A stretch of 45,259 nt of DNA from Treponema sp. (GTDB lineage: Bacteria; Spirochaetota; Spirochaetia; Treponematales; Treponemataceae). The notes under the pieces are model-generated. The model was not told the DNA's origin and searched no databases. It saw nothing but the letters and a program-made list of their open reading frames with translations. Each line of letters begins with the position of its first letter. The first letter of the stretch is position 1. A program made the position numbers and the translations under genes. The DNA is taken from contig JAEDDW010000008.1 of assembly GCA_016293645.1 (NCBI GenBank), positions 1-45,259 on the forward strand, written 5' to 3'. This document shows, piece by piece, positions 23,567-31,944 of the stretch.

Positions 23567-24736
23567 ATGATATACTTACTTTCAAGAATTTTCATTAAAA
23601 ATCATAATGACTATATGGATCCAGAGGTCCGCCAGCAGTACGGCATCATATGTTCCGCCTTTGGAATTTTTCTGAACGTACTTCTCTTTGCCGCAAAACT
23701 TATTGGAGCGCTCATAACAAATTCCGTTGCGATTCTTGCCGATGCATTCAACAATCTCAGTGATGCAGCTTCAAGTTTTGTTTCCGTTCTTGGATTCAAG
23801 CTGTCCGGTAAAAAACCTGATGCCGACCATCCTTTCGGTCACGGCCGTCTTGAATATATTTCCGGGCTCATAGTTTCCTTTTTGATTCTTTTCATGGGAA
23901 TAGAACTTTTCAAGTCTTCCGTAGAATCCATAATCCATCCAGAGGCAGTTGAAGGCGGAACTTTTTCCATCTGCATAATGGTGGTTGCGATCCTCGTGAA
24001 ATTCTACATGTATGTCTACAACCACAGCATCGCGAAGAAAATAAAATCCCCGGCCATGGAAGCTGTTGCCACGGACAGTTTTGGTGACATGATTTCTACG
24101 GGAGTTGTAATACTTTCTGTCATCGCTGGGAAATTCACTTCACTTCCTGTAGACGGAATAGGCGGTCTTGTCGTTGCTGTCTTCATCTTCAAGGGTGGAA
24201 TTGAAGCTTGTAAGGAAACAATCGATCCTCTTCTCGGCCTTCCGCCTGAAAAGGAATTTGTTTCGGAAATAGAAGAGGAAGTGCTTAAGTTCAAGCCCAT
24301 CATTGGAATCCATGATCTTGTCATTCATGACTATGGCCCTGGGCGTATGATGATTTCCCTCCATGCGGAAGTACCGGGTGACAGGAACATTTTTGAACTT
24401 CACGAAGTAATCGACCTTGCAGAAATTGAGCTCTCAAAGAAATTCAACTGCAGCATAGTGATGCACATGGACCCCATCGACACAAACAACAAGAGACTTA
24501 AAACTTTGAAAAGTATAGCCCTGGAAGAAGCGCATAAGATTGACGGGCGTTTCACGATTCATGATGTGAGGATGGTTCCTGGTGAAAACCACACAAATCT
24601 GATTTTTGACATCGTACGTCCCCATGACTGCAAGCTCAGCGAAAATGAGATTCGGGAAAAGCTTTTCATGGCAGTCAACAGCCGTGAAAAAGATGTCTTC
24701 ACCGTCATCACTGTAGATTCGCCTTTTGTTCAGTAG
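23567..24736 (+). CDS. Cation diffusion facilitator (CDF) metal efflux protein
   Basis: The 389-residue protein has six predicted membrane helices in the first about 215 residues, with the metal-site and loop motifs LADAFNNLSDA and DADHPFGHGRLEY, then a cytoplasmic C-terminal dimerisation domain (GPGRMMISLHAEVPGD; HEVIDLAE). CDF antiporters export Zn, Fe, Mn or Co in exchange for protons. The histidines of HPFGHG are intact. The C-terminal domain is somewhat extended beyond the family minimum. The start lacks an SD. Metal specificity cannot be assigned. Confidence 0.92.
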   Translation: MIYLLSRIFIKNHNDYMDPEVRQQYGIICSAFGIFLNVLLFAAKLIGALITNSVAILADAFNNLSDAASSFVSVLGFKLSGKKPDADHPFGHGRLEYISGLIVSFLILFMGIELFKSSVESIIHPEAVEGGTFSICIMVVAILVKFYMYVYNHSIAKKIKSPAMEAVATDSFGDMISTGVVILSVIAGKFTSLPVDGIGGLVVAVFIFKGGIEACKETIDPLLGLPPEKEFVSEIEEEVLKFKPIIGIHDLVIHDYGPGRMMISLHAEVPGDRNIFELHEVIDLAEIELSKKFNCSIVMHMDPIDTNNKRLKTLKSIALEEAHKIDGRFTIHDVRMVPGENHTNLIFDIVRPHDCKLSENEIREKLFMAVNSREKDVFTVITVDSPFVQ

Positions 24737-24816
24737 GTCTTGCCCCGGCCATCATCTTTCTAAACCATGATGACATCACTGCCAAACTGCTCAAGCTTGT
24801 GATCGCGGGTCATCAA

Positions 24817-24845
24817 TTGCATTCCGATGAAATGTCTTTTACAAT
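24817..24845 (+). promoter_or_regulatory. Leaderless-type promoter of the iron alcohol dehydrogenase gene
   Basis: TTGCAT (24817-24822), a 17-nt spacer and TACAAT (24840-24845) are followed by TTCATT and the ATG at 24852. With a normal start site 6-7 nt after the -10 box the mRNA would begin at the initiation codon. Confidence 0.6.
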
Positions 24846-24851
24846 TTCATT

Positions 24852-26030
24852 ATGGATAATTTTATTTATGATGCACCTACCAGGGTGTATTTTGGAAAGA
24901 AAGAAGAAGAGAATGTAGGAAAATATGTTGCGGCCTTTGGTGCAAAAAAAGTCCTCGTTCATTACGGAAGCGGTTCTGCAAAAAAGAGCGGACTTCTTGA
25001 TAAGGTGACTGCAGCCCTTGATGCGGAAAAAATTGCCTGGGTTGAGCTTGGGGGAGTAAAGGCAAATCCAGAACTTCCGCTTGTACGCCAGGGAATAGAA
25101 CTTTGCAAAAAGGAAGGCGTTGATTTTGTTCTTGCAGTCGGCGGAGGATCGGTCCTGGATTCGTCAAAGGCAATAGCCAACGGTGTTGCCAATCCAGATG
25201 TGGATGTATGGGACTTCAACCTTGGAAAGGCACAGCCAAAAGCAACGTTGAAGAAAGGCTGCATTCTTACCCTTTCTGCGGCGGGCAGTGAAATGTCCAA
25301 CTCCTGTGTTATCACAAATCCTGCGGATGGTGACAAGCGCGGATATGGAAGTCCATGCAACAGAATGAACTTTGCCATTGAAAATCCTGAGCTTACATAT
25401 TCAGTCAATGCATATCAGACAGCCTGCGGAATCGTAGACATTGCAATGCATACCATCGAGCGCTATTTCTGTCCTGGATCTGATACCCAGCTTACTGATT
25501 CCCTTGCAGAAGCCGTGATAAGAAACATCAACAGATCCGGCGTTGAATGCCTTAAGAATCCTGAAAACTATGAGGCCCGTGCAAACATGATGTGGGCATC
25601 ATCCCTTGCTCACAATGGTCTTACTCAGTGTGGAAGGTTTTTCCAGCTTACGGTTCATCAGTTTGAGCATGAGGTAAGCGGAATGTATCCAGAGGTAGCC
25701 CACGGTGCAGGACTTGCAGCCTTGTGGTGCAGCTGGGCACGATATGTCTACAGGGATTCGCTGGACCGCTTCCTGCAATATGCACGCAACGTATGGAATG
25801 TGGACATTGATTTCGAGCACAAGGAAGAAACAGTCCTCAAGGCAATCTCCATGCAGGAGGATTTCTATAGATCCATCGGAATGCCGACAAGCCTTCGTGA
25901 GCTTGGTGTTAAAGAAGAGGATCTGGAAACTCTGGCCTTTAAGTGCAGCCGTGGCAAGACAAGAACCCTTGCAGGCTACAAGCCATTGGCTTATCAGGAC
26001 ATGCTGGAAATTTATAATATGGCGTTTTAA
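24852..26030 (+). CDS. Iron-containing alcohol dehydrogenase (butanol dehydrogenase-like)
   Basis: The 392-residue type III dehydrogenase has the NAD(P)-binding AVGGGSVLDSSKAIA motif and metal ligands in IVDIAMHTIERYF (Asp and His), HQFEHEVSG (His) and VAHGAGLA (His). It resembles NADPH-dependent BdhA/YqhD enzymes that reduce aldehydes to alcohols during fermentation or detoxification. The N-terminal DNFIYDAPTRVYFGK is typical of the group. There is no SD, and its promoter lies against the start codon. It stands alone between the cation exporter and a repeat. Confidence 0.93.
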   Translation: MDNFIYDAPTRVYFGKKEEENVGKYVAAFGAKKVLVHYGSGSAKKSGLLDKVTAALDAEKIAWVELGGVKANPELPLVRQGIELCKKEGVDFVLAVGGGSVLDSSKAIANGVANPDVDVWDFNLGKAQPKATLKKGCILTLSAAGSEMSNSCVITNPADGDKRGYGSPCNRMNFAIENPELTYSVNAYQTACGIVDIAMHTIERYFCPGSDTQLTDSLAEAVIRNINRSGVECLKNPENYEARANMMWASSLAHNGLTQCGRFFQLTVHQFEHEVSGMYPEVAHGAGLAALWCSWARYVYRDSLDRFLQYARNVWNVDIDFEHKEETVLKAISMQEDFYRSIGMPTSLRELGVKEEDLETLAFKCSRGKTRTLAGYKPLAYQDMLEIYNMAF

Positions 26031-26100
26031 ATGATATGAATAATCTACCGGTCAGTACGAGTCTGTCAAAACCGCTAGATATCGTCGCTACATTCATAGT

Positions 26101-26174
26101 CACGAATTGCTTTGCAATTCGTGGGGCGAAAGTTATGGCATGCATTGGCTTCTACTAGACGAATGCTTTCGCCC
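26101..26174 (-). repeat. Two-hairpin composite repeat, copy 4
   Basis: Hairpin A: CACGAATTGC (26101-26110) with GCAATTCGTG (26114-26123). Hairpin B: GGGCGAAAG (26124-26132) with CTTTCGCCC (26166-26174). The outer A-stem base pairs changed together (CAAG/CTTG to CACG/CGTG), a compensatory change that supports selection on the fold. The rest of 26031-26263 holds nothing else recognised. Confidence 0.75.
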
Positions 26175-26263
26175 TTGGGCTTTGAATGTTTTTGCCAGCC
26201 TCTGCCTTTCCTCTCGATTATTCATATCAACTTATGATGGTATGAATGGATTGAAATTGACTG

Positions 26264-26890
26264 TTAATATCCAAGCTCTTCGCCAACAAGGACGACCTTG
26301 ATGCGTCCCGGTGGGCAGCTTGTCCTTGTTGTGACGATGTTTGCGCAAAGACTGTCACCTACGCAGTCGACGCAACGGCCGTTCTTTGAGCATGGTGTAT
26401 CAAGATTGAGTCGGATTGCATTTGGAGGAGTTGCACAGCATCTTACGCGGCGGATGGCATCGTCAACGTCTGCTGTCACCTTGTTCATGCCGGCGAGTAC
26501 GATGACCTGTTTTGGTCCGTAGATCAGGTAGCAGACCCTGTTGCCTCTTTTGTCGATGTTCACAAGTTCACCGTTCAATGTGATTGCGTTGGAACTCATG
26601 AGGAATGTGTCCGCATTGATGTTTCTGACATTTGCTTCCTCAACTGAAAGTTCTTCGCGCCTGATGAGGTTGTGTCCTGCGGCGGCAATATCGTTTTTAA
26701 GTCCGCATTCATCAATGGTCATTGATCCGCCGTATCCAACGTTTTTACTGCCGTCACCGATGAGCTCAAGAACTTTTTTCTTTGCGTCATCGATGTTGTC
26801 GCAGTAATATGCGTCCATTCCACGGGCCTTCATTTTTGTAATGATTGCCGCCGCCTGAATTCCGTACATTGTCTTCTTGTGTTCGTTCAC
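26264..26890 (-). CDS. LUD domain protein (LutC/YkgG-like)
   Basis: The 208-residue protein has the LUD fold signature (VGYGGSMTIDECGL; DTFLMSSNAITLNGELVNIDKRGNRV; VIVLAGMNKV) and a cysteine-rich C-terminal segment (RCVDCVGDSLCANIV) that could bind a metal or Fe-S cluster. LUD proteins occur in lactate-oxidation complexes, but many stand-alone members have no known role, and no lutA/lutB is here. It starts with GTG in a GTGA overlap with the SPFH stop, with GAGG upstream, so it is translationally coupled to that gene. Confidence 0.85.
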   Translation of the reverse strand: MNEHKKTMYGIQAAAIITKMKARGMDAYYCDNIDDAKKKVLELIGDGSKNVGYGGSMTIDECGLKNDIAAAGHNLIRREELSVEEANVRNINADTFLMSSNAITLNGELVNIDKRGNRVCYLIYGPKQVIVLAGMNKVTADVDDAIRRVRCCATPPNAIRLNLDTPCSKNGRCVDCVGDSLCANIVTTRTSCPPGRIKVVLVGEELGY

Positions 26891-27804
26891 TTCTTTACCA
26901 CCTCTGCGATTGCTCCTGCAAGTCCGCTGAAATTCTGTATGTCGCTTGGAACGATGATTTTAGTTGCTTTTCCGTCAGCCGCCTTTTCGAATGCCTCAAG
27001 GCTTCTAAGCCGGATTACTTTTTCATCAACACCGGCATCTTTTATCATCTTAAGTCCGGCGGCAGTAGCTTCCTGAACCTGGCGAATTGCTTCCGCCTCA
27101 CCTTCGGCTCTTTTTACTGCAGCTTCCTTTTCAGCTTCTGCGGCAAGGATCGTCGCTTCCTTTGCTGCCTCAGCCTCAAGGATCTTTGACTGCTTTTCTC
27201 CTTCAGCAACGAGAATGGCGCTCTGTTTCTTTCCTTCCGCAATGAGGATCTGTTCACGGCGTTCGCGCTCAGCACGCATCTGTTTTTCCATGGCTTCCTT
27301 GATTGCTTCCGGCGGAATGATGTTCTTTACCTCAACGCGGTTTACCTTGATTCCCCATGGATCCGTTGCCTCGTCCAGGATTGAGCGCATCTTCGTGTTG
27401 ATCACGTCACGGCTTGTAAGTGTCTGATCAAGTTCAAGTTCACCGATGATGTTGCGGAGTGTCGTTGCGCTGAGGTTCTCAAGGGCATTGATCGGTTTTT
27501 CAACACCGTATGTGTAAAGTTTTGGATCTGTAATCTGAAAGTAGACTACAGTGTCGATCATCATGGTTACGTTGTCCTTTGTGATCACAGGCTGAGGCTG
27601 GAAATCCAGAACTTTTTCCTTGAGGCTCATGCTGTTGGCCATTCTGTCAATGAGCGGAACTTTTACATGAAGTCCAACCTGCCATGTTGAGCAGTAGGCG
27701 CCAAGACGTTCAATGACATAAGCATGACTCTGCGGAACTATACGGATGTTGGTAACGATAAGAATGAACACGATAAGTGCAAGTGCTGCAAAAAGGTAAA
27801 CCAT
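26887..27804 (-). CDS. SPFH/Band 7 membrane protein (stomatin/QmcA-like)
   Basis: The 305-residue protein has one N-terminal transmembrane helix (about 3-20), the SPFH domain (RIVPQSHAYVIERLGAY ... DVINTKMRSILDEATDPWGI) and an Ala/Glu/Lys coiled coil (about 190-255). Such proteins form large membrane-associated oligomeric cages and organise lipid microdomains. It lies 3 nt after the NfeD gene, its classical partner, and overlaps the LUD gene by 4 nt. Length and domains are normal. No HflK/C gene is nearby. Confidence 0.93.
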   Translation of the reverse strand: MVYLFAALALIVFILIVTNIRIVPQSHAYVIERLGAYCSTWQVGLHVKVPLIDRMANSMSLKEKVLDFQPQPVITKDNVTMMIDTVVYFQITDPKLYTYGVEKPINALENLSATTLRNIIGELELDQTLTSRDVINTKMRSILDEATDPWGIKVNRVEVKNIIPPEAIKEAMEKQMRAERERREQILIAEGKKQSAILVAEGEKQSKILEAEAAKEATILAAEAEKEAAVKRAEGEAEAIRQVQEATAAGLKMIKDAGVDEKVIRLRSLEAFEKAADGKATKIIVPSDIQNFSGLAGAIAEVVKK

Positions 27805-27807
27805 TTT

Positions 27808-28272
27808 CTACTTATTCTCCTTTTGGTCTGGTTTTACGACAAGAGTGTTTCCTTCAACTCTTGAGACTGTACAGATGGAATCAGATGCGATTTCAGTTCC
27901 GTCTTCTGACTTTGCCGTCCAGATCACTCCGTTCTTTGTCTTCACTTCGCCGAATTTGAATTCAGCAATCGGTGCGACACAGAGGACTGTCTGGCCGTCA
28001 AGGCTATTGATGTTTCCTTCGCTCTGCCTGCCTGTTCTAAGGAACTTCACCACAAAAGGGCGTGTCACGAAAGCAAGGACTGTGGTAAGGAAAATGAAAA
28101 TCAGGATCTGCCATTTAAGAGGCATTGTTCCGCGGGCAATAAAAATCAGCGGAATGCTGGCTGCGGCTGCCCAGATCGTGGTGAGTCCAAGGGTCATTGC
28201 TTCGATGGCAATGGAAACTACAAGAACTCCGATCCAGATCCAGGGCATTATTGTTGTAAGAAAATCAATCAT
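27808..28272 (-). CDS. NfeD family membrane protein
   Basis: The 154-residue short-form NfeD has three membrane segments (about 6-30, 33-50, 53-70) and a C-terminal OB-fold (SLDGQTVLCVAPIAEFKFGEVKTKNGVIWTAK). It lacks the protease domain of long NfeD. NfeD and SPFH proteins are a conserved pair acting at membrane microdomains. It is the first gene of the NfeD-SPFH-LUD operon, with its promoter set against the start codon and no SD. Confidence 0.9.
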   Translation of the reverse strand: MIDFLTTIMPWIWIGVLVVSIAIEAMTLGLTTIWAAAASIPLIFIARGTMPLKWQILIFIFLTTVLAFVTRPFVVKFLRTGRQSEGNINSLDGQTVLCVAPIAEFKFGEVKTKNGVIWTAKSEDGTEIASDSICTVSRVEGNTLVVKPDQKENK

Positions 28273-28278
28273 ACATTC

Positions 28279-28307
28279 AATATAAAAAGAATAACTGGAA
28301 TTTGCAA
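28279..28307 (-). promoter_or_regulatory. Leaderless-type promoter of the NfeD operon
   Basis: TTGCAA (28302-28307), a 17-nt spacer and TATATT (28279-28284). Six nt then lead to the ATG at 28272. No SD is present. Confidence 0.6.
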
Positions 28308-28322
28308 ATTCATGTCCATCAA

Positions 28323-28889
28323 CTACATGAGCTGTTTTCCGTCTGCAAAAGCCTGACCGACCTTTTTCCCAAGTTCATAGTAGCCGTGGCCGCTTGGGTC
28401 ATAGCATATCGGATGGAACTTTGTAAGATCTACGTTTCCACTTCCGTCAAGGATTTTTTCATCGGCGCAGATATTGACGATTTTTCCGATGTAGTGCATC
28501 TCATCCTTTGCAGATTCTCCATCGATCCTGAGAAGCTCGCATTCAAGACAGAGGGGAAGTTCGTTGATTACCGGAGCGTTTACGAATTCACTTTTGCGTG
28601 TAGTGAATCCTGCTTTCTTCATTTTCTCAGGCTCGTCTTTTCCGCTTACAAGGCCAACGTAGTCACAGGCAACAGTGTGCTCGACATCGGCGATGCTTAC
28701 GGTGAAGGCCTTGTTGAGGTCGATGTTATCGGTCGTCTGATGTTTTGAAAGTGAGATGCAGATCTGGTCGGCTTCAACTATTCCGCCCCAGGCAGCGTTC
28801 ATTGCGTTTGCCTTTCCGTCTTTGTCATAGGATGCAAGTATGAGTACAGGCATAGGATAGATCATCGGTTTTGGTCCAAGGTTTTTCAT
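28323..28889 (-). CDS. Flavoredoxin / flavin reductase-like FMN protein
   Basis: The 188-residue protein has the flavin reductase-like split-barrel fold of flavoredoxins (PMPVLILASYDKDGKANAMNAAWGGI; ISLSKHQTTDNI; FTVSIAD). It binds FMN and probably transfers electrons in the cytoplasm. GGAG stands 8 nt before the ATG, so it is SD-led. The gene is monocistronic, and its partner is not evident. Confidence 0.88.
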   Translation of the reverse strand: MKNLGPKPMIYPMPVLILASYDKDGKANAMNAAWGGIVEADQICISLSKHQTTDNIDLNKAFTVSIADVEHTVACDYVGLVSGKDEPEKMKKAGFTTRKSEFVNAPVINELPLCLECELLRIDGESAKDEMHYIGKIVNICADEKILDGSGNVDLTKFHPICYDPSGHGYYELGKKVGQAFADGKQLM

Positions 28890-29019
28890 TTTGTGTCTCC
28901 AAAAAAATCAAGAATTTTCCACATGTGCTTTGAGCTGTGTCCATCATCAATTCTAACACAGCCGGAACTAAAATGCACTTTCGGTTGCAGAATATGCATC
29001 GGAAATTGCAGAATTTCCA

Positions 29020-29048
29020 TTCAGTTTGCTTCTGATATGCAGTATCAT
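29020..29048 (+). promoter_or_regulatory. Leaderless-type promoter of the esterase gene at 29055
   Basis: TTCAGT, a 17-nt spacer and TATCAT (29043-29048), with 6 nt to the ATG at 29055. The -35 match is weak. It supports the short start. Confidence 0.35.
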
Positions 29049-29054
29049 ATCCCC

Positions 29055-29867
29055 ATGTCAAGAAAAGTAAAGATATCAGTTGTTCTTATCTCCGCTTCGG
29101 TTGTTTTGCTTGTATCCGCGGCATCGGTCCTTAAATCGCTCTACGGAAGAAAAACTCTGGGCGAACTTGTCTTTGAACCGGATTACTACTGGGCAGACAA
29201 GACCGCCGACACCGACAAATGGAAATTCGTCAAAACCTTTGCAGGATACGATTATTTTCTATATGTTCCCCCTGAGTTCAAAAACGACATCCACAATGAG
29301 CAGGCAAAACTGCCTCTGTTTGTCCTGTTTCATGGCAGTTATTGCAAGGACATTTCTCTAGGCCGCTACGGAAGAATGTTTACGGACAGAAAAGTTCAGG
29401 ACCTGCGTCACAGTGCGGTACTGGTTCTGCTTGCACGCTGCGGATACTACAGCGACTGTCATGACACCAGCATGCTCATCCAGAATCTTCTCATTCAGAA
29501 TGAATGCATCGACAGGGAAAACATAATTGCCTTTGGACACAGTCAGGGCGCATACTATGCGGTCAAGTTGGCCTGCTATGAACCGCGTCTTTTCAAGGCG
29601 GTCATCTCTGGCAGCGGTTATTATCAGGTTTCAACGAAAGAAATGCTGAAGATTCTGCCCATACAGTTCTGGTGGGGCAACGCAAAGAACGACAAGGGAA
29701 TCTACGAACAGGCCTGGGAAAGCGGGCGGCGTGTGGCAAAGTACTGCCGGAATTCCGTATATGCGGAATATGAAAGCCGCGGCCATTTCTGGGTTGAGCT
29801 TGATGATGTGGACCCGGGAACGGGAACCGTATTCCTTGAGTGGCTTGATAAAGTTTTAAATGAATAG
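29055..29867 (+). CDS. Membrane-anchored or exported alpha/beta-hydrolase (esterase-like)
   Basis: The 270-residue protein starts with an uncleaved signal-anchor (about residues 6-29). The hydrolase domain has LFVLFHGSYC (oxyanion region), nucleophile Ser in AFGHSQGAYYA and the likely catalytic His in ESRGHFWVEL. It resembles LpqC/feruloyl-esterase and polyhydroxybutyrate depolymerase-like proteins acting outside the cytoplasm. The frame is open from 28893, but the hydrophobic start and the promoter position favour ATG 29055. An in-frame ATG six codons earlier is possible. The substrate is unknown. Confidence 0.8.
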   Translation: MSRKVKISVVLISASVVLLVSAASVLKSLYGRKTLGELVFEPDYYWADKTADTDKWKFVKTFAGYDYFLYVPPEFKNDIHNEQAKLPLFVLFHGSYCKDISLGRYGRMFTDRKVQDLRHSAVLVLLARCGYYSDCHDTSMLIQNLLIQNECIDRENIIAFGHSQGAYYAVKLACYEPRLFKAVISGSGYYQVSTKEMLKILPIQFWWGNAKNDKGIYEQAWESGRRVAKYCRNSVYAEYESRGHFWVELDDVDPGTGTVFLEWLDKVLNE

Positions 29868-29874
29868 TGTTCCG

Positions 29875-29903
29875 TTGATTTTTGTTCTGTATTGGTTCAA
29901 GAT
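29875..29903 (+). promoter_or_regulatory. Possible leaderless promoter of the TauE/SafE gene
   Basis: TTGATT (29875-29880), a 17-nt spacer and CAAGAT (29898-29903), 6 nt before ATG 29910. The spacing is right and the -10 box is poor. It would make the upstream ATG at 29892 unusable. Confidence 0.3.
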
Positions 29904-29909
29904 GGCCCC

Positions 29910-30665
29910 ATGCTGACGAATGTATTTGTTTGCCTGATGGTCGCTCTTGCAGGCTTTGTTGATTCCATCGGCGGTGGTGGCGGACTGATTTCTCTGCCGG
30001 CATATCTGATGGGAGGTCTTCCGGTTCACCAGGCGCTGGCAACCAACAAACTTTCCTCGTCGCTGGGCTCAAGTGTGGCGGCTTTCAACTACTGGAGAAG
30101 CGGCTACATGGAATGGAAGATCTGTGTGCCTGCGGTTTTTTTCGCAATCATAGGAGCGTACATCGGTTCAAATCTGAGCCTCAGCATCGATGAGAAAATT
30201 CTTTCCGGCATATTGATTTTCCTTCTTCCGCTTATAGCTCTCTATGTCATTTTCGGAAAACGCTCTCTTCAGGATTCCCAGGAAAACCGCTACGGAATGA
30301 AGGTGACTGTGATCATCTGTTCAGCAACGGCACTGGTGATCGGTTTCTACGATGGATTCTATGGGCCGGGAACAGGAACTTTTCTGATGATTGTTTTTTC
30401 CGGAATATGTCGTCTGTCCCTTAAAGAATGTGCCGGAACAACGAAAGCCGTCAACCTTACATCCAATTATATTTCCCTTGCGGTTTTCATCTACAACGGT
30501 CAGGTCCTCTATACACTGGGGCTGATGGCTGGAATATGCAACATGATCGGCTGTTATCTTGGCAGCCGTTGTTTCTCAAAAAACGGATCAAGGATAACAA
30601 GGCCGATCATTCTTCTCGTGCTTTTGATTTTCTGTGCAAAACTTGTACGTGAACTTTTTTTCTGA
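29910..30665 (+). CDS. TauE/SafE family sulfite/anion exporter
   Basis: The about 251-residue membrane protein has seven or eight predicted helices. It carries the first TauE repeat motif (ALAGFVDSIGGGGGLISLPAYLMGGLPVHQALATNKL) and its C-terminal counterpart (IGFYDGFYGPGTGTFL...KAVNLTSN). The family exports or takes up sulfite, sulfonates or related anions, and the substrate is unknown here. The start is set at 29910 because the hydrophobic helix begins there. An ATG at 29892 gives six more residues. It follows the esterase gene at 42 nt and may be cotranscribed. Confidence 0.88.
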   Translation: MLTNVFVCLMVALAGFVDSIGGGGGLISLPAYLMGGLPVHQALATNKLSSSLGSSVAAFNYWRSGYMEWKICVPAVFFAIIGAYIGSNLSLSIDEKILSGILIFLLPLIALYVIFGKRSLQDSQENRYGMKVTVIICSATALVIGFYDGFYGPGTGTFLMIVFSGICRLSLKECAGTTKAVNLTSNYISLAVFIYNGQVLYTLGLMAGICNMIGCYLGSRCFSKNGSRITRPIILLVLLIFCAKLVRELFF

Positions 30666-30671
30666 TGTCCG

Positions 30672-31367
30672 TCAGTCATTGTCGTCGTCATATTGCGCAA
30701 GCTGGTTTCTGATTTTCTGCATCCTCAGATCAAGACACGAACTTATATTTGCGCAGTCCAGAAGTTCTCCCTGCAGTTCATCTATGATCTCCTTTGGCAG
30801 TGATTTTTTGTACATCATCTTGTGTTCAAGGCTTGCCCAGAAATCCATGCCTATGGTCCTGAGCTGAACTTCAACCCGCACCGGTTTCTTTTCCTGGGCC
30901 AGAAATATGGGGACTTCCACGATCAAATGAAGGCTTCTGTAGCCGGAACTCTTTGGCTGCTGGATATAGTCTTTTTTTTCAATGAGCGTGATGTCGTCCT
31001 GCTTGATGAGATATTCCGCAAGAAGATAGATGTCTTCGGGAAATGAACAGATTATCCTGATTCCGGCTATGTCATCCAGATTGTTCATGATGGAATCAAC
31101 TGAAATCGGAAGGTTTTTTCTTTTCATCTTTTCTATGATGCTTTCAGGTGATTTGATTCTTGTCTTGATTGATTCGATGGGATTCCGGTCATATTTCAAT
31201 GAAAACTCTTCGTTCAGCACGCGGAATTTTGTCTCCACTTCCATGGAGGCACATTTGTAAAACGACATCATCTGCTGGAAAGGTCTGGCCTGGTTCTTGA
31301 AAACTTCAAGGAGGTCTCCGTTGATCAGGTCGTTCACTACATGGTTCTTGATTTTTTCTCGTATCAT
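30672..31367 (-). CDS. Small alarmone synthetase (RelQ-type GTP pyrophosphokinase)
   Basis: The 231-residue protein consists of a single RelA/SpoT synthetase domain (KTRIKSPESIIEKMKRK; DDIAGIRIICSF; QQPKSSGYRSLHLIVEVP; EVQLRTIGMDFWASLEHKM) with no hydrolase, TGS or ACT domain. It makes (p)ppGpp from ATP and GTP/GDP. The EVQ(L/I)RT and GYRS catalytic motifs are intact. There is no good SD (GGA lies 7 nt upstream). The promoter ends 10 nt before the ATG. It is divergent from the cinA-like gene. Confidence 0.93.
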   Translation of the reverse strand: MIREKIKNHVVNDLINGDLLEVFKNQARPFQQMMSFYKCASMEVETKFRVLNEEFSLKYDRNPIESIKTRIKSPESIIEKMKRKNLPISVDSIMNNLDDIAGIRIICSFPEDIYLLAEYLIKQDDITLIEKKDYIQQPKSSGYRSLHLIVEVPIFLAQEKKPVRVEVQLRTIGMDFWASLEHKMMYKKSLPKEIIDELQGELLDCANISSCLDLRMQKIRNQLAQYDDDND

Positions 31368-31377
31368 AATTGTTCCG

Positions 31378-31406
31378 ACTATAATTTAAATTGTCTTGTT
31401 TTTCAA
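31378..31406 (-). promoter_or_regulatory. Promoter of the alarmone synthetase gene, very short leader
   Basis: TTGAAA (31401-31406), a 17-nt spacer and TATAGT (31378-31383). The gap to the ATG is 10 nt, so the leader would be about 3-4 nt. Confidence 0.5.
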
Positions 31407-31448
31407 ATGTTACAGTTTTTCGTGATTTGCTGTAAAATGAAATACAAG

Positions 31449-31928
31449 ATGGATTTGAACTGCTATAAAGTTACTAAAATTTTGATCAAAAAGAAACTTT
31501 CGGTTTCATTTATGGAAAGCTGCACCGGCGGTCTTCTTGCTTCCATGCTGACGGATACGGAGGGTGCTTCATCTGTTTTTAAAGGCAGCCTTGTCACCTA
31601 TTCCAACGAAATGAAAATCGCGGCAGGGGTTCCTGAAAAAGTGATTTCCACCTATGGTGTCTATTCTGCGGAATGTGCGCGGGCGATGGCACAAAGATGT
31701 CAGTCCATCTACGGAACTCATCTGGCCGTCGGGATAACCGGGACTACGGGAAATGTGGATCCGGACAATGAGGATTCCGTTACGGGTTCAGTGAATTTTT
31801 GCATCAGGATTGAAGATAAGAGCCATGACTTTCATATTAAAGAAAATGTCTCAGGCTTAAGCCGGAAGAAAATCAAGCAGCTTTATGCGGATGTCGTCTA
31901 TGAAAAACTGCTGGAACTTCTGAGCTAG
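31449..31928 (+). CDS. CinA C-terminal domain protein (NMN amidohydrolase-like, PncC)
   Basis: The 159-residue protein is the stand-alone CinA_C domain: SVSFMESCTGGLLASMLTDTEGAS and FKGSLVTYSNEMK with GITGTTG. These enzymes deamidate nicotinamide mononucleotide in NAD salvage. The catalytic Ser/Thr region ESCTGG is intact. The frame opens at 31341, but the conserved N-terminus begins at ATG 31449 (31437 is the alternative). TAAAAT ends 10 nt before 31449. No SD is present. Confidence 0.88.
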   Translation: MDLNCYKVTKILIKKKLSVSFMESCTGGLLASMLTDTEGASSVFKGSLVTYSNEMKIAAGVPEKVISTYGVYSAECARAMAQRCQSIYGTHLAVGITGTTGNVDPDNEDSVTGSVNFCIRIEDKSHDFHIKENVSGLSRKKIKQLYADVVYEKLLELLS

Positions 31929-31944
31929 GTCTGCGAGATGGCAA

